Notes: generated by a model from the sequence alone, not told the origin. DNA of 61,262 bases from Burkholderiales bacterium (GCA_030602985.1 JAUVYR010000002.1:1-61262), one strand, 5' to 3'. Positions 9,674 to 19,218 are shown, counted from the first letter of the stretch. Numbers and translations are program-made.

Positions 9674-11035
9674 TCAGCCCAGCAAGCGGGCAACATCGTT
9701 GAATATGGCAAGAGACATGAGCCCCAGCAGAAGCACCATGCCCCCCCGCTGCAGCCGATCCATCCACAGATCTGAGACGGGTCGACCGGTCACAGCCTCC
9801 CATAGATAATACATCAGGTGACCCCCATCCAGAACCGGCAACGGCAGCAGATTGAGCACGCCCAGACTGACGCTGATCAATGCCAGAAACAGCAGATAGG
9901 ACGTCAACCCCAGGCTGGCCGACTGTCCGGCGTAATCCGCGATGGTGATGGGCCCGCTCAGATTCTTCAAGGAGGCTTCACCGGTGAGCATACGAAACAG
10001 CATGCGAACCGTGAGGGCAGACACTTCCCAGGTCCGGACCATGCCATGCCATATCCCTTCCAGGGGACCGAAGGTCACCGTCACCATGTCCGGCGCCGCG
10101 CCGATGTAGGCGCCGATGCGACCAACCCAGGCGTCACCGACCCGTTCGGGGCTGGGCAACACATCGATACTCACGATCTGGCCCTCACGCTCCAGCAACC
10201 AGCGTTGCGCAATAGCCTGACCAGATTCACTGACTCCCGCACGAATCAGCGTCCGCAGCTGCTGACCATCGGCCACCGCAACGTCATTCACGGACAAGAC
10301 CTTGTCGCCCGGCCGCAAACCCGCCGCTTCGGCCACGCCACCGGGCAAGAGATTCCCCACTTCCGGCGCCGTCCAGGGAGACACCAGACCAATCCGCTCG
10401 AAAAGCTGCGAATCGGCCTCACGAATCGGCAGAACAGACAGCGGTAGCACGACTTGACGGGTCACCTGACCAGATGCATCCCCCACATGCAGGATGAGAT
10501 CCTGACCATCCAGCGTGGATCGCGTCAATCGCCAGCGCAGATCGTCAAAAGAGGCCAGCGATCGCGAACCACCACCCATTGACTGGGTCGCCAGTATCCA
10601 GTCACCCCCTCGCAACCCGGCCTGATCGGCCAGAGAACCCGCTGTGGGTTGCGAGATGATGGGCTTGGGCGCCTGCACCCCGGTCCAGGCCACGAGGGCA
10701 TACAACAGAATGGCCAACAAGAGGTTGGCCGCAGGACCAGCCGCCACGATGGCCGTCCGTTTTCCCAAGGACTGATTGTTGAACGCCCGATGGCGCTCGT
10801 CGACGGGCACAGGGCCCTCACGCTCATCCAGCATCCGGACGTAGCCGCCAAAAGGCAAAGCCGCCACGACAAATTCTGTGCCACTGACCGACTGCCGACG
10901 CCAGATGGGCTTGCCAAAGCCAATGGAAAAGCGCAAGACTTTGACACCACAGGCCACAGCCACTCTGTAGTGACCGTACTCGTGTACCGCAATCAGCAAC
11001 GCCAGCGCCGCAATGAAGGCGATCAAGGTCAGCAT
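9674..11035 (-). CDS. rseP: Site-2 zinc metalloprotease RseP
   Basis: RseP is an inner-membrane protease that cuts anti-sigma-E (RseA) and signal-peptide remnants, linking envelope damage to transcription. The 453-residue protein has the zinc motif HEYGH at residues 18-22 inside the first membrane helix, two PDZ-like regions (about 125-205 and 215-300, with LRPGDKVLSVND), and the third zinc ligand motif LPVLDGGH near residue 400. Its position between dxr and bamA is conserved and fits a role in outer-membrane protein stress. Confidence 0.97.
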   Translation of the reverse strand: MLTLIAFIAALALLIAVHEYGHYRVAVACGVKVLRFSIGFGKPIWRRQSVSGTEFVVAALPFGGYVRMLDEREGPVPVDERHRAFNNQSLGKRTAIVAAGPAANLLLAILLYALVAWTGVQAPKPIISQPTAGSLADQAGLRGGDWILATQSMGGGSRSLASFDDLRWRLTRSTLDGQDLILHVGDASGQVTRQVVLPLSVLPIREADSQLFERIGLVSPWTAPEVGNLLPGGVAEAAGLRPGDKVLSVNDVAVADGQQLRTLIRAGVSESGQAIAQRWLLEREGQIVSIDVLPSPERVGDAWVGRIGAYIGAAPDMVTVTFGPLEGIWHGMVRTWEVSALTVRMLFRMLTGEASLKNLSGPITIADYAGQSASLGLTSYLLFLALISVSLGVLNLLPLPVLDGGHLMYYLWEAVTGRPVSDLWMDRLQRGGMVLLLGLMSLAIFNDVARLLG

Positions 11036-11038
11036 GGC

Positions 11039-12217
11039 TCAGTGACCTCTGGAACGAAAGGCTGTCTGCTCGCGCGCCACCCGTCGTGCGGTCGCATCCA
11101 GCTCAAGCAAGGCGTGCAGATCATGGCTATTGGAGGGCACCACGACCGACAAAGTTGCATGATTGACCGCATGAATCTGGTCAAAAGCCAGTCGCCCTGC
11201 CAGAAAGTTCTCCACAGCGATTTCGTTGGCAGCGTTGAGTACAGCCGTGGTACCCGCTGGTGCTCTCAGTGCATCCCAAGCAAGGAACAGGCCTGGGAAT
11301 CGATCGCGAGAGGGCGGCTCGAACGTCAAGGCCCCCAGCGTCGAGAAATTCAAGGGCTCCGCTCCCGACTGGATGCGGTCAGGCCAGCTGAGGCCGTAGG
11401 CGATCGGCACGCGCATGTCAGGCGTGCCCAGTTGAGCGACAACCGAGCCGTCCCGGTACTGCACCATCGAGTGAACCACGCTTTGGGGATGAATCACCAC
11501 CTCGATCTGCTCGGGCGACAAGCCAAACAGGTAATGGGCTTCGATGACTTCCAGTGCCTTGTTCATCATGGTCGCCGAATCCACCGAAATCTTGCGGCCC
11601 ATGACCCAATTGGGATGCGCACAGGCTTCTTCGGGCGTCACGCCCGACAGGGTGGACGGATCGCGCTGGCGAAACGGCCCGCCCGAAGCGGTCAGGATGA
11701 TTTTTTCCACCCGGCTGGACCAGGTAGAGGAAGCCTCGGGCAAAGACTGGAAAACCGCCGAATGCTCGCTGTCGATAGGAATCAGCGTTGCCCCGCCGGC
11801 TTGCACCGTGTCCATGAACCAGCGTCCACCGACGACCAAAGCCTCCTTGTTGGCGAGCAGCAGCTTTTTGCCTGTCCGGGCAGCCGCCAGACAGGGCGGC
11901 AAACCCGCCGCTCCCACAATGGCGGCCATGACCATATCCACCTCGGCCGCCGAAGACACCTCACACAAGGCCTCCGGCCCCGCCAGAACCTCCGTGCGGG
12001 CACCCAGCGTCTGTAATGCAGACCGCAGTTCGGAGGCATGGGCTTCGGCAATCACGGCATAGCGGGCGTCGAATTCGTGGCACTGCCGCGCCAGCAGATC
12101 GGCTTGGCGCGATGCAGTCAGGGCAAACACCTGAAAACGGTCTCGATGGCGGCGCACCACATCCAGTGTGCTGGTGCCTATAGAGCCGGTCGCCCCCAGC
12201 ACAGTCAGTTGCTGCAT
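11039..12217 (-). CDS. dxr: 1-deoxy-D-xylulose 5-phosphate reductoisomerase
   Basis: Dxr converts DXP to 2-C-methylerythritol 4-phosphate using NADPH, the committed step of the non-mevalonate isoprenoid pathway; IspG of the same pathway is at 40446. The 392-residue product starts MQQLTVLGATGSIGTSTLDV, the NADPH-binding loop, and has LLANKEALV, IPIDSEHSA (metal and substrate residues) and the ASGGPF loop. ATG 12217 is preceded by AGGAG at a 7-base spacing, which decides the start; the frame is open 93 bases further but overlaps cdsA. Confidence 0.97.
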   Translation of the reverse strand: MQQLTVLGATGSIGTSTLDVVRRHRDRFQVFALTASRQADLLARQCHEFDARYAVIAEAHASELRSALQTLGARTEVLAGPEALCEVSSAAEVDMVMAAIVGAAGLPPCLAAARTGKKLLLANKEALVVGGRWFMDTVQAGGATLIPIDSEHSAVFQSLPEASSTWSSRVEKIILTASGGPFRQRDPSTLSGVTPEEACAHPNWVMGRKISVDSATMMNKALEVIEAHYLFGLSPEQIEVVIHPQSVVHSMVQYRDGSVVAQLGTPDMRVPIAYGLSWPDRIQSGAEPLNFSTLGALTFEPPSRDRFPGLFLAWDALRAPAGTTAVLNAANEIAVENFLAGRLAFDQIHAVNHATLSVVVPSNSHDLHALLELDATARRVAREQTAFRSRGH

Positions 12218-12236
12218 GGAAAAACTCCTGACACCA

Positions 12237-13067
12237 TCACCACGATACCAACCACATGGCCAGAGGCAAGACCGGCAACAAGGCATCGACGCGGTCGAGC
12301 ACCCCTCCATGGCCTGGCAACAACTGGCTGGAGTCCTTCATGCCCGCACTGCGCTTGACCAGGGACTCCACCAGATCACCAGACACACTCATCGCCACCA
12401 GCAACCACAGCGCAGCCACTGCCAGCCAAGGCTGGGGCCATGCCCACAGCGCACTGTACAGCTGCGGCCCGGTCCAGTCGGACAAACCCCAGACCCAGAC
12501 GATAGAGAGCAGGGTGACCCCCAGCCACCCGCTGATGGCGCCTTCCCAGCTTTTGCCCGGGCTGATCTGCGGGGCCAACTTGCGACGACCCAACGCCTTC
12601 CCGCCGAAATACGCAGCGATGTCCGCCACCCAGACGAGCAACAAGATGCTGAGCAACATGCCAACGCCCATCACACGGGCCTGAACCAGCGCCCACCAAG
12701 CCACCCCAATCAAGAACCAGCCCAAGGCCAAGCGCAGTACGCGAGGAATGGCGGGCCATCCTTGTACACCCCGGTAGAGCAGCCAGGGGGTGACCGCCAG
12801 CCAGATGAGGCTGGCCAGCAACCAGAGGGCACGACTGTTCACGTCCAGTCCGATGATCCACCAGACCGTCGCGAGGCACAAACCCAGCCCCACACCGGCC
12901 ATTCGGGCCACCCCTTCAGCGCAACCATTGAGCCGGGCCCACTCCCACCCAGCGGCCACGATGAGGAGCAGCGTCACCAGAACAAATGGCTCCGGTGAAG
13001 GATAGAAAAGGGCGGGCAGAAGAATGGCCAGCAGGACGATGGCCGTGATCACACGTTGCTTGAGCAT
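12237..13067 (-). CDS. cdsA: Phosphatidate cytidylyltransferase
   Basis: CdsA makes CDP-diacylglycerol, the precursor of all major phospholipids, in the inner membrane. The 276-residue protein has about eight hydrophobic segments and the CDP-DAG synthase signature in its last 60 residues: SVSGDLVESLVKR followed by KDSSQLLPGHGGVLDRVDAL. The ISPGKSWEGAISG segment near 170 is also typical. It lies 8 bases after uppS and 19 before dxr, in the standard uppS-cdsA-dxr order. Confidence 0.96.
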   Translation of the reverse strand: MLKQRVITAIVLLAILLPALFYPSPEPFVLVTLLLIVAAGWEWARLNGCAEGVARMAGVGLGLCLATVWWIIGLDVNSRALWLLASLIWLAVTPWLLYRGVQGWPAIPRVLRLALGWFLIGVAWWALVQARVMGVGMLLSILLLVWVADIAAYFGGKALGRRKLAPQISPGKSWEGAISGWLGVTLLSIVWVWGLSDWTGPQLYSALWAWPQPWLAVAALWLLVAMSVSGDLVESLVKRSAGMKDSSQLLPGHGGVLDRVDALLPVLPLAMWLVSW

Positions 13068-13075
13068 GCAGGGCT

Positions 13076-13807
13076 TCAGACTGCGGCAACGGCCGTGGGC
13101 GACAACTGCTCGGAAATCTGTCCAAACCGCCGTTCACGGGCTGCATACGCCTGCAGGGCCGTCAGGAAAGTGCTTTTATCCAGGGCGGGCCAGAGGGCAT
13201 CGGTGAAGTACAGCTCGGTGTAGGCCATTTGCCAGATCAGGAAGTTGCTGATGCGTTGCTCCCCGCCCGTGCGGATCAGGAGATCCGGGTCAGGGACATG
13301 GCTCAAGGCCAAGGTATGCGACAGGGAGGATTCAGTGATCTCGATGCCCTGCTCTGCCAATCGGCGAGCCGCCTGCACCAGATCCCAGCGGCCGCCGTAG
13401 TTGAAACAGACATTCAGCACCAGAGACTGGTTCTGGACTGTCTGGGCTTCCGCGGCCGCCAGGCTGACTTGCAAAGAATCAGACAAAGCCGATCGATCCC
13501 CGGGAAAATGCAACTGAACGCCCGCCTCGTGCAAGGCGGACACTTCACGGTCCAGGGCCTTGGCCAACAAACCCATCAGACCATTGACTTCATCGGTGGG
13601 ACGGCGCCAGTTTTCAGAAGAAAAAGCAAAAACGGTCAGGACCTTGACGCCTGCCTCGATGGACCAGCGCACGACTTCACGCAACTTTTCCAGCCCTTGA
13701 CGATGCCCCGCCAGGCGGGGCATCAGTCGCTGCTTGGCCCAACGACCATTGCCATCCATCACAATGGCCACATGGTGCGGCGCGGAAGCCGTGAGCGCGC
13801 TATTCAT
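13076..13807 (-). CDS. uppS: Isoprenyl transferase (undecaprenyl diphosphate synthase)
   Basis: UppS condenses isopentenyl units onto farnesyl diphosphate to make the C55 lipid carrier for peptidoglycan and LPS. The 243-residue protein shows the cis-prenyltransferase motifs: VMDGNGRWA with catalytic Asp18, GHRQGLEKLR, AFSSENWRRP, and the C-terminal DLLIRTGGEQRISNFLIWQ. It lies between frr and cdsA, the usual order, and connects the isoprenoid enzyme Dxr to envelope synthesis. Confidence 0.98.
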   Translation of the reverse strand: MNSALTASAPHHVAIVMDGNGRWAKQRLMPRLAGHRQGLEKLREVVRWSIEAGVKVLTVFAFSSENWRRPTDEVNGLMGLLAKALDREVSALHEAGVQLHFPGDRSALSDSLQVSLAAAEAQTVQNQSLVLNVCFNYGGRWDLVQAARRLAEQGIEITESSLSHTLALSHVPDPDLLIRTGGEQRISNFLIWQMAYTELYFTDALWPALDKSTFLTALQAYAARERRFGQISEQLSPTAVAAV

Positions 13808-13831
13808 GAATGAAAACCTCTGACCTGGCGG

Positions 13832-14392
13832 TCAGATGGCCATGATGTCCTGCTCTTTGGCCGCCACGATCTTGTCGACTTCGGCAATCATGCGGTCAGT
13901 CAGCTTCTGGATCTCATCCTGACTGCGACGTTCATCGTCCTCGGATGCCAGTTTATCTTTCACCAGTTTCTTGATTTGCTCGTTGGCGTCACGACGCAGA
14001 TTGCGAATCGCGATTTTGCTCTGCTCACCTTCACCCTTGACCAGCTTGGTGAGTTCCTTTCGACGCTCTTCTGTCATGGCGGGAATCGGCACGCGAATGA
14101 GGTCACCCTGCGAGGCCGGGTTCAAGCCCAGGTCGGATTCACGAATGGCCTTCTCGATTTTGGCGCCCATGCCCTTTTCCCAGGGGGCGACACCGATGGT
14201 ACGACCGTCGAGCAAGGACAGATTGGCGACTTGAGAAATCGGGAGCATGGAACCGTAGTACTCGACCTGCACGGTATCCAGCAAGGCCGGATTCGCTCGG
14301 CCGGTGCGCACCTTGGCCAGATTGGCCTTCAACGCCTCCAGCGAAGCATTCATTTTCTGTTCAGCGGTTTTCTTGATGTCGGGGATAAGCAT
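13832..14392 (-). CDS. frr: Ribosome recycling factor
   Basis: RRF splits the post-termination ribosome together with EF-G. At 186 residues it matches the family length. Three-helix-bundle sequences are clear: [18 protein letters not shown] near 19-36, the hinge with [16 protein letters not shown], and [16 protein letters not shown]. The ATG at 14392 has GAGGTGA a few bases upstream. The gene follows pyrH by 10 bases in the rpsB-tsf-pyrH-frr order. Confidence 0.98.
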   Translation of the reverse strand: MLIPDIKKTAEQKMNASLEALKANLAKVRTGRANPALLDTVQVEYYGSMLPISQVANLSLLDGRTIGVAPWEKGMGAKIEKAIRESDLGLNPASQGDLIRVPIPAMTEERRKELTKLVKGEGEQSKIAIRNLRRDANEQIKKLVKDKLASEDDERRSQDEIQKLTDRMIAEVDKIVAAKEQDIMAI

Positions 14393-14402
14393 GATTCACC
14401 TC

Positions 14403-15119
14403 TTATACATGCACGAGCGTGCCCTCGTCTTCACCCATGACCACACGGCGCAGGGCACCGGGAATGAAAATGCTGAAGACTTTCAGGGGCAGATTCTGGT
14501 CTCTGCACAGGGCAAACGCCGTGGCGTCCATCACCTGCAGCTGTCTGGCCATGGCCTCATCGAAGCTGATGGACTGATAGCGTGTGGCCGCAGGGTCCTT
14601 TTTAGGGTCGGCGGTATAGACGCCGTCAACCTTGGTCGCCTTGAGAACGATTTCGGCACCGATCTCGGCACCACGCAAAGCAGCTGCCGTGTCGGTCGTA
14701 AAGAAAGGATTGCCCGTACCAGCGGCAAAGATGACCACCTTACCCTCTTCGAGGTACTGGAGTGCCTTGGGCCGCACATACGGCTCCACCACCTGCTCAA
14801 TGGCAATCGCCGACATCACGCGAGCGGTCACGCCCGCTTTTTCCATGGCATCACCCAGGGCCAGTGAATTCATCACGGTGGCCAGCATCCCCATGTAATC
14901 CGCCGTGGCCCGGTCCATGCCGACGGAGCCACCCGCAACACCGCGGAAAATGTTGCCACCGCCAATCACGATCGCCACCTGAACGCCGAGTCGGGTGACT
15001 TCAGCGACTTCTTCGACGATCCGGACGATCGTGGCACGGTTGATGCCGAACGCGTCATCCCCCATCAGGGCTTCGCCGGACAATTTCAGAAGAATACGCT
15101 TGTGGGCAGGCATAGGCAT
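14403..15119 (-). CDS. pyrH: UMP kinase
   Basis: PyrH phosphorylates UMP to UDP and is feedback-controlled by UTP; CarAB at the left end serves the same pathway. The 238-residue amino-acid-kinase-fold protein has [24 protein letters not shown] (phosphate loop), the [14 protein letters not shown] segment and [11 protein letters not shown]. Starts at ATG 15119 (MPMPAHKR) or 15113 (MPAHKR) are both plausible; neither has a strong ribosome binding site. A 111-base gap with two inverted repeats separates it from tsf. Confidence 0.97.
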   Translation of the reverse strand: MPMPAHKRILLKLSGEALMGDDAFGINRATIVRIVEEVAEVTRLGVQVAIVIGGGNIFRGVAGGSVGMDRATADYMGMLATVMNSLALGDAMEKAGVTARVMSAIAIEQVVEPYVRPKALQYLEEGKVVIFAAGTGNPFFTTDTAAALRGAEIGAEIVLKATKVDGVYTADPKKDPAATRYQSISFDEAMARQLQVMDATAFALCRDQNLPLKVFSIFIPGALRRVVMGEDEGTLVHV

Positions 15120-15159
15120 CCAGAAGAAATAAGACGTGATTTTAGAGGCTGGTTGTGAC

Positions 15160-15191
15160 AACGGCCGACTTCGTGAAGAAGATCGGCCGTT
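15160..15191. repeat. Inverted repeat between tsf and pyrH (hairpin 1)
   Basis: AACGGCCGA and TCGGCCGTT form a 9-bp perfect stem; inside it CTTC and GAAG extend the helix around a short loop, with one bulged A. No U-run follows on the minus strand, so it is not a canonical intrinsic terminator. It may set the relative expression or mRNA stability of tsf and pyrH. Confidence 0.55.
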
Positions 15192-15196
15192 CCAGG

Positions 15197-15214
15197 CGGT
15201 ACTCGAGAGTACCG
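15197..15214. repeat. 18-bp perfect palindrome after tsf (hairpin 2)
   Basis: CGGTACTC-GA-GAGTACCG starts 16 bases after the tsf stop codon, immediately before hairpin 1 in the direction of transcription. As RNA it makes an 8-bp stem with no U-run. Together with hairpin 1 it fills most of the tsf-pyrH gap, suggesting a processing or mRNA 3'-end-protecting structure. Confidence 0.55.
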
Positions 15215-15230
15215 TAGGGACCCGGTGGAA

Positions 15231-16127
15231 TCAGGCCCCTTTGGCAGCAGCGACCTGCGCGGCCACCTCAGCGGCAAAGTCGTCTTGCTTTTTCTCAATG
15301 CCCTCGCCCACCACGTACAGGCTGAAACCCTTGACGTTGGTGTTGGCCGATTTCAGGTATGCGCCCACAGTCTGCTTGCCGTCTGCGGCCTTCACGAACA
15401 CCTGATCGAGCAAGGAAACTTCCTTCAGGTACTTCTGCACCGAGCCTTCGACCATCTTGGCAACGATGTCGGCCGGCTTGCCGGACTCGGCAGCCTTCTG
15501 CTCGGCCACCGAACGCTCCTTGGCAATCAGGTCGGCAGGTACATCGGCCCCGGAGAGCGCGACCGGCTTCATGGCGGCGATGTGCATGGCGGCGTCCTTG
15601 GCGGCCACGGCGTCACCGTCAAACTCCACCATCACGCCAATGCGCACACCGTGCAGGTAGGCAGCCAGCTGGCCACCGCCGCTGTAGCGCTTGAAGCGAC
15701 GGATCGACATGTTTTCACCGATCTTGCCGATCAGCCCTTTGCGGACTTCCTCGACGGTCGGGCCAAAGCCTTCCATGGACAGCGGCAACTCGCCCAGGGC
15801 AGCCACATCGGCCGGGTTGCTCTTGACGACGAGTTCTGCCACGTGGTTGCAGAACGCCAGGAACAGATCGTTCTTGGACACAAAGTCGGTTTCGCAGTTG
15901 ATCTCGACCAGAGCACCGGTGGTGCCGTCGATGAAGGAAGCCACCACGCCTTCCGCGGTGATGCGGCTGGCGGCCTTGCCGGCCTTGTTGCCCAGCTTGA
16001 CGCGGAGAATCTCTTCAGCCTTCTCCATGTTGCCTTCGGCCTCGGTCAGGGCCTTTTTGCATTCCATCATGGGGGCATCGGTTTTGGCGCGCAGTTCGGC
16101 GACCATGCTTGCGGTGATTGCAGCCAT
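15231..16127 (-). CDS. tsf: Translation elongation factor Ts
   Basis: EF-Ts exchanges GDP for GTP on EF-Tu. The 298-residue product has the N-terminal UBA-like domain starting [20 protein letters not shown], with MMECKKAL, then the two core subdomains with [12 protein letters not shown] near residue 80. ATG 16127 is preceded by TGGAG and fits the family start; the extra 39 bases upstream do not encode conserved residues. It is cotranscribed with rpsB, from which it is separated by a terminator-like hairpin. Confidence 0.98.
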   Translation of the reverse strand: MAAITASMVAELRAKTDAPMMECKKALTEAEGNMEKAEEILRVKLGNKAGKAASRITAEGVVASFIDGTTGALVEINCETDFVSKNDLFLAFCNHVAELVVKSNPADVAALGELPLSMEGFGPTVEEVRKGLIGKIGENMSIRRFKRYSGGGQLAAYLHGVRIGVMVEFDGDAVAAKDAAMHIAAMKPVALSGADVPADLIAKERSVAEQKAAESGKPADIVAKMVEGSVQKYLKEVSLLDQVFVKAADGKQTVGAYLKSANTNVKGFSLYVVGEGIEKKQDDFAAEVAAQVAAAKGA

Positions 16128-16191
16128 TGTGTACTCCAGTGTCGGGCGCTTGGCCCAGGATGTCATTGACTATGAAAGGGGCCGGTCATGT

Positions 16192-16214
16192 AAAAAAGGG
16201 GCTCAGCGCCCCTT
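16192..16214 (-). terminator. Intrinsic terminator/attenuator between rpsB and tsf
   Basis: On the minus strand, just after the rpsB stop, AAGGGGC-loop-GCCCCTT is followed by a run of six T (16192-16197). It is a canonical intrinsic terminator shape inside an operon, so it probably ends part of the transcripts and lowers tsf relative to rpsB. Confidence 0.75.
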
Positions 16215-16234
16215 CCCTAGCCGGCCAGCGAAGA

Positions 16235-16984
16235 TCAGGCAGCGTCCTTGACCTCGACGAACTCGTCAGCGGTGGCGGACTGAGCCGCCTGGACCACGTT
16301 GTTCACGGCATTGGCACGGCCTTCCAGGATCGCGTCGGCAATGCCACGGGCATACAAGGCCACGGCCTTGGCCGAGTCGTCGTTGCCGGGGATGATGTAG
16401 TCGATGCCTTCAGGGTTGTGGTTGGTGTCCACCACGCCGATCAGCGGGATACCCAGCTTCTTGGCTTCGGACACGGCAATCTTGTGGTAACCCACGTCGA
16501 TCACGAAAATGGCATCAGGCAAGGCGGTCATGTTCTGAATGCCGCCGATGTCCTTTTCAAGCTTTTCCATTTCGCGAGCGAACATCAGCTGTTCCTTCTT
16601 GGACATGCTGTCCAGGCCCGCCTCTTTCTGGGCCTGCATGTCTTTCAGACGCTTGATGGAAGTCTTGACCGTCTTGAAGTTGGTCAGCATGCCGCCGAGC
16701 CAACGCTGCTCCACGTAGGGCACGCCAGCCCGCTGGGCTTCCTGCGCCACGATGTCACGGGACTGGCGCTTGGTGCCCACCATCAGCACGGTGCCGCCGT
16801 TGGATGTGAGCTGGCGGATGAACTTGGCCGCGTCTTCGAACATCGGCAACGTCTTTTCGAGGTTGACGATGTGAATCTTGTTGCGATGGCCGAAGATGTA
16901 GGGGGCCATCTTGGGGTTCCAGAAGCGGGTCTGGTGACCAAAGTGGACACCGGCTTCCAGCATTTCGCGCATGGAAATGGACAT
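16235..16984 (-). CDS. rpsB: 30S ribosomal protein S2
   Basis: S2 binds the head-body junction of the 30S subunit. The 249-residue product starts [20 protein letters not shown] and has the family segments [22 protein letters not shown] and [22 protein letters not shown] 16984 is chosen because S2 proteins begin here and GGAAAG lies upstream. It heads the minus-strand operon running on to tsf; the 141-base region to the divergent nnr gene holds the presumed promoter and leader. Confidence 0.98.
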   Translation of the reverse strand: MSISMREMLEAGVHFGHQTRFWNPKMAPYIFGHRNKIHIVNLEKTLPMFEDAAKFIRQLTSNGGTVLMVGTKRQSRDIVAQEAQRAGVPYVEQRWLGGMLTNFKTVKTSIKRLKDMQAQKEAGLDSMSKKEQLMFAREMEKLEKDIGGIQNMTALPDAIFVIDVGYHKIAVSEAKKLGIPLIGVVDTNHNPEGIDYIIPGNDDSAKAVALYARGIADAILEGRANAVNNVVQAAQSATADEFVEVKDAA

Positions 16985-17112
16985 ATGATTACTTTCCAAA
17001 GGTTAGGACTGAAATCAGACTCCGATTGAAGCCAACGGTACATGTGTGGCGACAACACCCGGGTGAGTCTGTTTGCGATTGATTCACTGGCCTGAACCAG
17101 CAAAACTCAGAG

Positions 17113-17118
17113 AGTATA
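17113..17118 (-). promoter_or_regulatory. Possible rpsB promoter -10 (TATACT)
   Basis: TATACT on the minus strand lies about 130 bases before rpsB, leaving a leader of roughly 120 bases. The -35 region would fall inside the first codons of nnr and is not recognisable. The leader also contains a 10-bp palindrome, CACCCGGGTG, at 17056-17065. S2 represses its own mRNA in other bacteria; that site is not identified here. Confidence 0.3.
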
Positions 17119-17125
17119 GCACCCC

Positions 17126-18664
17126 ATGCCCATCCGCCCGCTCACACTGAGCACGCTCGACGCCCCGTGGCCGTTGTACGACAGCCAGTCCAGCCGTGCA
17201 ATCGAAGCAAACGGGATGGCGCAGCTGCCCACGCATGCCTTGATGAACCGGGCTGGTGAGGCGGTCTATCGCCTGTCGGCTGCACTGGCCCCGCATGCCA
17301 GACAGGTGTGGATCGCTTGCGGCGGCGGCAACAACGGGGGCGACGGACTGATTGCCGCCATCCACTGGTGGCGTCGATTGCAAGCGACGGGCGGGCAACT
17401 CACCGTCACCTGGCTGGGGCAGGCTGACCGCTTGCCGGCGGACGCCGCTTATGCGCTGCAGGCCGCACGCGACGCCGGAGTCCCTTTTTCTGCAAATCCA
17501 CCCACCTCCTTTGACCTGGCCATCGATGCTATTCTGGGCATCGGACTGAACAACGATGTCCGCGGCCCGGCCAGCAACTGGATTGAACGGCTGCAGTCAA
17601 CCGACGCCACGGTGCTCACGGTTGACGTGCCCAGCGGCCTGGATGCCGACACCGGCCAGTGGCGCAGCACCACCACCTGTCGTCCGTCAGCCCAGCGTCA
17701 TACCTTGCAACTGTTGACACTGAAACCCGGCCCCTTCACCGCCATGGGCCGAACTGCCAGCGGCCTGATCTGGTTTGACGATCTGGGCATCACCCCCCCG
17801 CCCTCCGCTCCCTCCCCAACCGCCTGGCTCAACGGACGAACAGCGCAACCCACCGGGGAGCGCCGTTTGGGCCACCACCAGCACAAGGGCAGCCATGGCG
17901 ATGTGTGGATAGCAGGCGGCAGCACCGACCTGACCGGGCTCAGCATGGCAGGCGCTGCCCTGCTCGCTGGCCGGGCCAGTCTCAAAGCTGGGGCGGGGCG
18001 TGTGTATGTGAGTCTGCTGGCCCCCGAAGACCAGCCCACCCGCCTGTCTGTGGACCCTTGGATGCCCGAGCTCATGTTTCGATCCATGCAGGAGGCCTTG
18101 CAGGCGCCTTGGTTGTCGGACGTCGTGGCCGTGTGTGGCTGTGGGGGCGGCAACCTGATCGGCTCCCTGTTGCCGCCTATTCTGGCCCGATGCCCTCGCC
18201 TGGTGCTGGATGCCGACGCGCTGAATGCCATCGCTGCAGACCCAATGCTGCAGGATGCTGTTCGCCAACGAGCGACACGTGGCTGGACCACCGTACTCAC
18301 ACCACACCCCAAAGAGGCCGCGCGGTTGCTGGGGCAAACCGCCGAGGCCATACAGGCCAACCGACTGGGGTGTGCCCAGTCGCTGTCCGAACAACTGGCC
18401 AGCATCGTGGTGCTCAAAGGCTCAGGCACCGTGTTGACGGCCCCAGGTGAGCCACCCCTCATCAACCCCACCGGCAACGGCCTGCTGGCCACCGCCGGGA
18501 CGGGTGACATCCTGGCCGGGATGATCGGTGCATCGCTGGCCAGTCACAAGCGCTCTGCTTTTGAAGCGGTTGCTCGAGCGGTTTATCGGCATGGCCAGCT
18601 GGCCGATGCATGGCCAAACTTGCGCGATCGCATGACCGCCAGCGACCTGCTGGCCAGTCTGTGA
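17126..18664 (+). CDS. nnr: Bifunctional NAD(P)H-hydrate epimerase / ADP-dependent dehydratase
   Basis: This 512-residue enzyme repairs hydrated NADH and NADPH. The N-terminal epimerase domain (NnrE, about 15-225) has CGGGNNGGDGL near residue 65 and the DVPSGLDADTG segment. The C-terminal dehydratase domain (NnrD, about 240-510) is a ribokinase-like fold with HKGSHGDVWIAGGS, LTPHPKEAARLL and NGLLATAGTGDILAGMIG, the last containing the catalytic Asp. It is divergent from rpsB and convergent with the yggT gene, leaving only 4 bases between stops. Confidence 0.95.
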   Translation: MPIRPLTLSTLDAPWPLYDSQSSRAIEANGMAQLPTHALMNRAGEAVYRLSAALAPHARQVWIACGGGNNGGDGLIAAIHWWRRLQATGGQLTVTWLGQADRLPADAAYALQAARDAGVPFSANPPTSFDLAIDAILGIGLNNDVRGPASNWIERLQSTDATVLTVDVPSGLDADTGQWRSTTTCRPSAQRHTLQLLTLKPGPFTAMGRTASGLIWFDDLGITPPPSAPSPTAWLNGRTAQPTGERRLGHHQHKGSHGDVWIAGGSTDLTGLSMAGAALLAGRASLKAGAGRVYVSLLAPEDQPTRLSVDPWMPELMFRSMQEALQAPWLSDVVAVCGCGGGNLIGSLLPPILARCPRLVLDADALNAIAADPMLQDAVRQRATRGWTTVLTPHPKEAARLLGQTAEAIQANRLGCAQSLSEQLASIVVLKGSGTVLTAPGEPPLINPTGNGLLATAGTGDILAGMIGASLASHKRSAFEAVARAVYRHGQLADAWPNLRDRMTASDLLASL

Positions 18665-18668
18665 TCGG

Positions 18669-19217
18669 TTAGCCGATGAGTATCAGTCCCACCTGCAGCA
18701 GAATGATCAGGATCAGGACGGAGAGGTCTACACCGCCAATCTGCGGAATGACACGACGAATCGGTGCCAGCACCGGCTCAATCAGCCGGGACAGGACCGC
18801 CTGCACCGGCGAATGGGGCTGCACCCACGACAGAATGGCATAGACCAAGGCCAGCAGCATCAGCCCCATGAGCACCGTCCGCAGCATGAACATCACGGCG
18901 ATGAAGGGGATGGTGACCGTGAAACCCAGGTTGTAGACACCGGCAATCTGCCCGCCGCGCAAGATGTGCCACAGGGCCGAGTAAGCCAGGGCCAGGATGA
19001 GCGCCGCAAAAAAACTGCCCCAGTCGGCGTTGGCTTGCGCCCAGGCCCGCGGCAGCGTGCGGCGCAGCGGCTGGACTATCCAGTCGGTGACGGCCATCAC
19101 GAAGACGCCCGGCTGCTGGGTCATGCGCATGCGGCGGGTATTCATCCAGGCACGCAACAGGGCCGCGCCGATCAGGAAAAAAAAGAAGGTATCCAGCAGA
19201 AACAGCAGAATGCGCAT
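18669..19217 (-). CDS. YggT family inner-membrane protein
   Basis: A 182-residue membrane protein with two YggT repeats, each a pair of hydrophobic helices: the first around 1-90 with DWIVQPLRRTLP, the second around 105-182 with LSWVQPHSPV and LIEPVLAPIRRVIP. The conserved P-hRR motif before the last helix of each repeat is visible. Its exact function is unknown; homologues are linked to membrane or osmotic processes and to FtsZ-ring or photosystem assembly in some bacteria. It lies one base after rnr on the same strand. Confidence 0.85.
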   Translation of the reverse strand: MRILLFLLDTFFFFLIGAALLRAWMNTRRMRMTQQPGVFVMAVTDWIVQPLRRTLPRAWAQANADWGSFFAALILALAYSALWHILRGGQIAGVYNLGFTVTIPFIAVMFMLRTVLMGLMLLALVYAILSWVQPHSPVQAVLSRLIEPVLAPIRRVIPQIGGVDLSVLILIILLQVGLILIG

Positions 19218-19218
19218 C

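Noticed and set aside
8449-9702. Plus-strand open frame of 417 codons opposite bamA
   Set aside because: Antisense shadow of BamA; composition is rich in His, Gln and Arg as expected for a reverse frame.
10649-12016. Plus-strand open frame of 455 codons spanning rseP and dxr
   Set aside because: It crosses two well-supported minus-strand genes and has no family signal.
17056-17065. Palindrome CACCCGGGTG as an operator of rpsB
   Set aside because: Ten bases of GC-rich symmetry are expected by chance here; no supporting second copy was seen.
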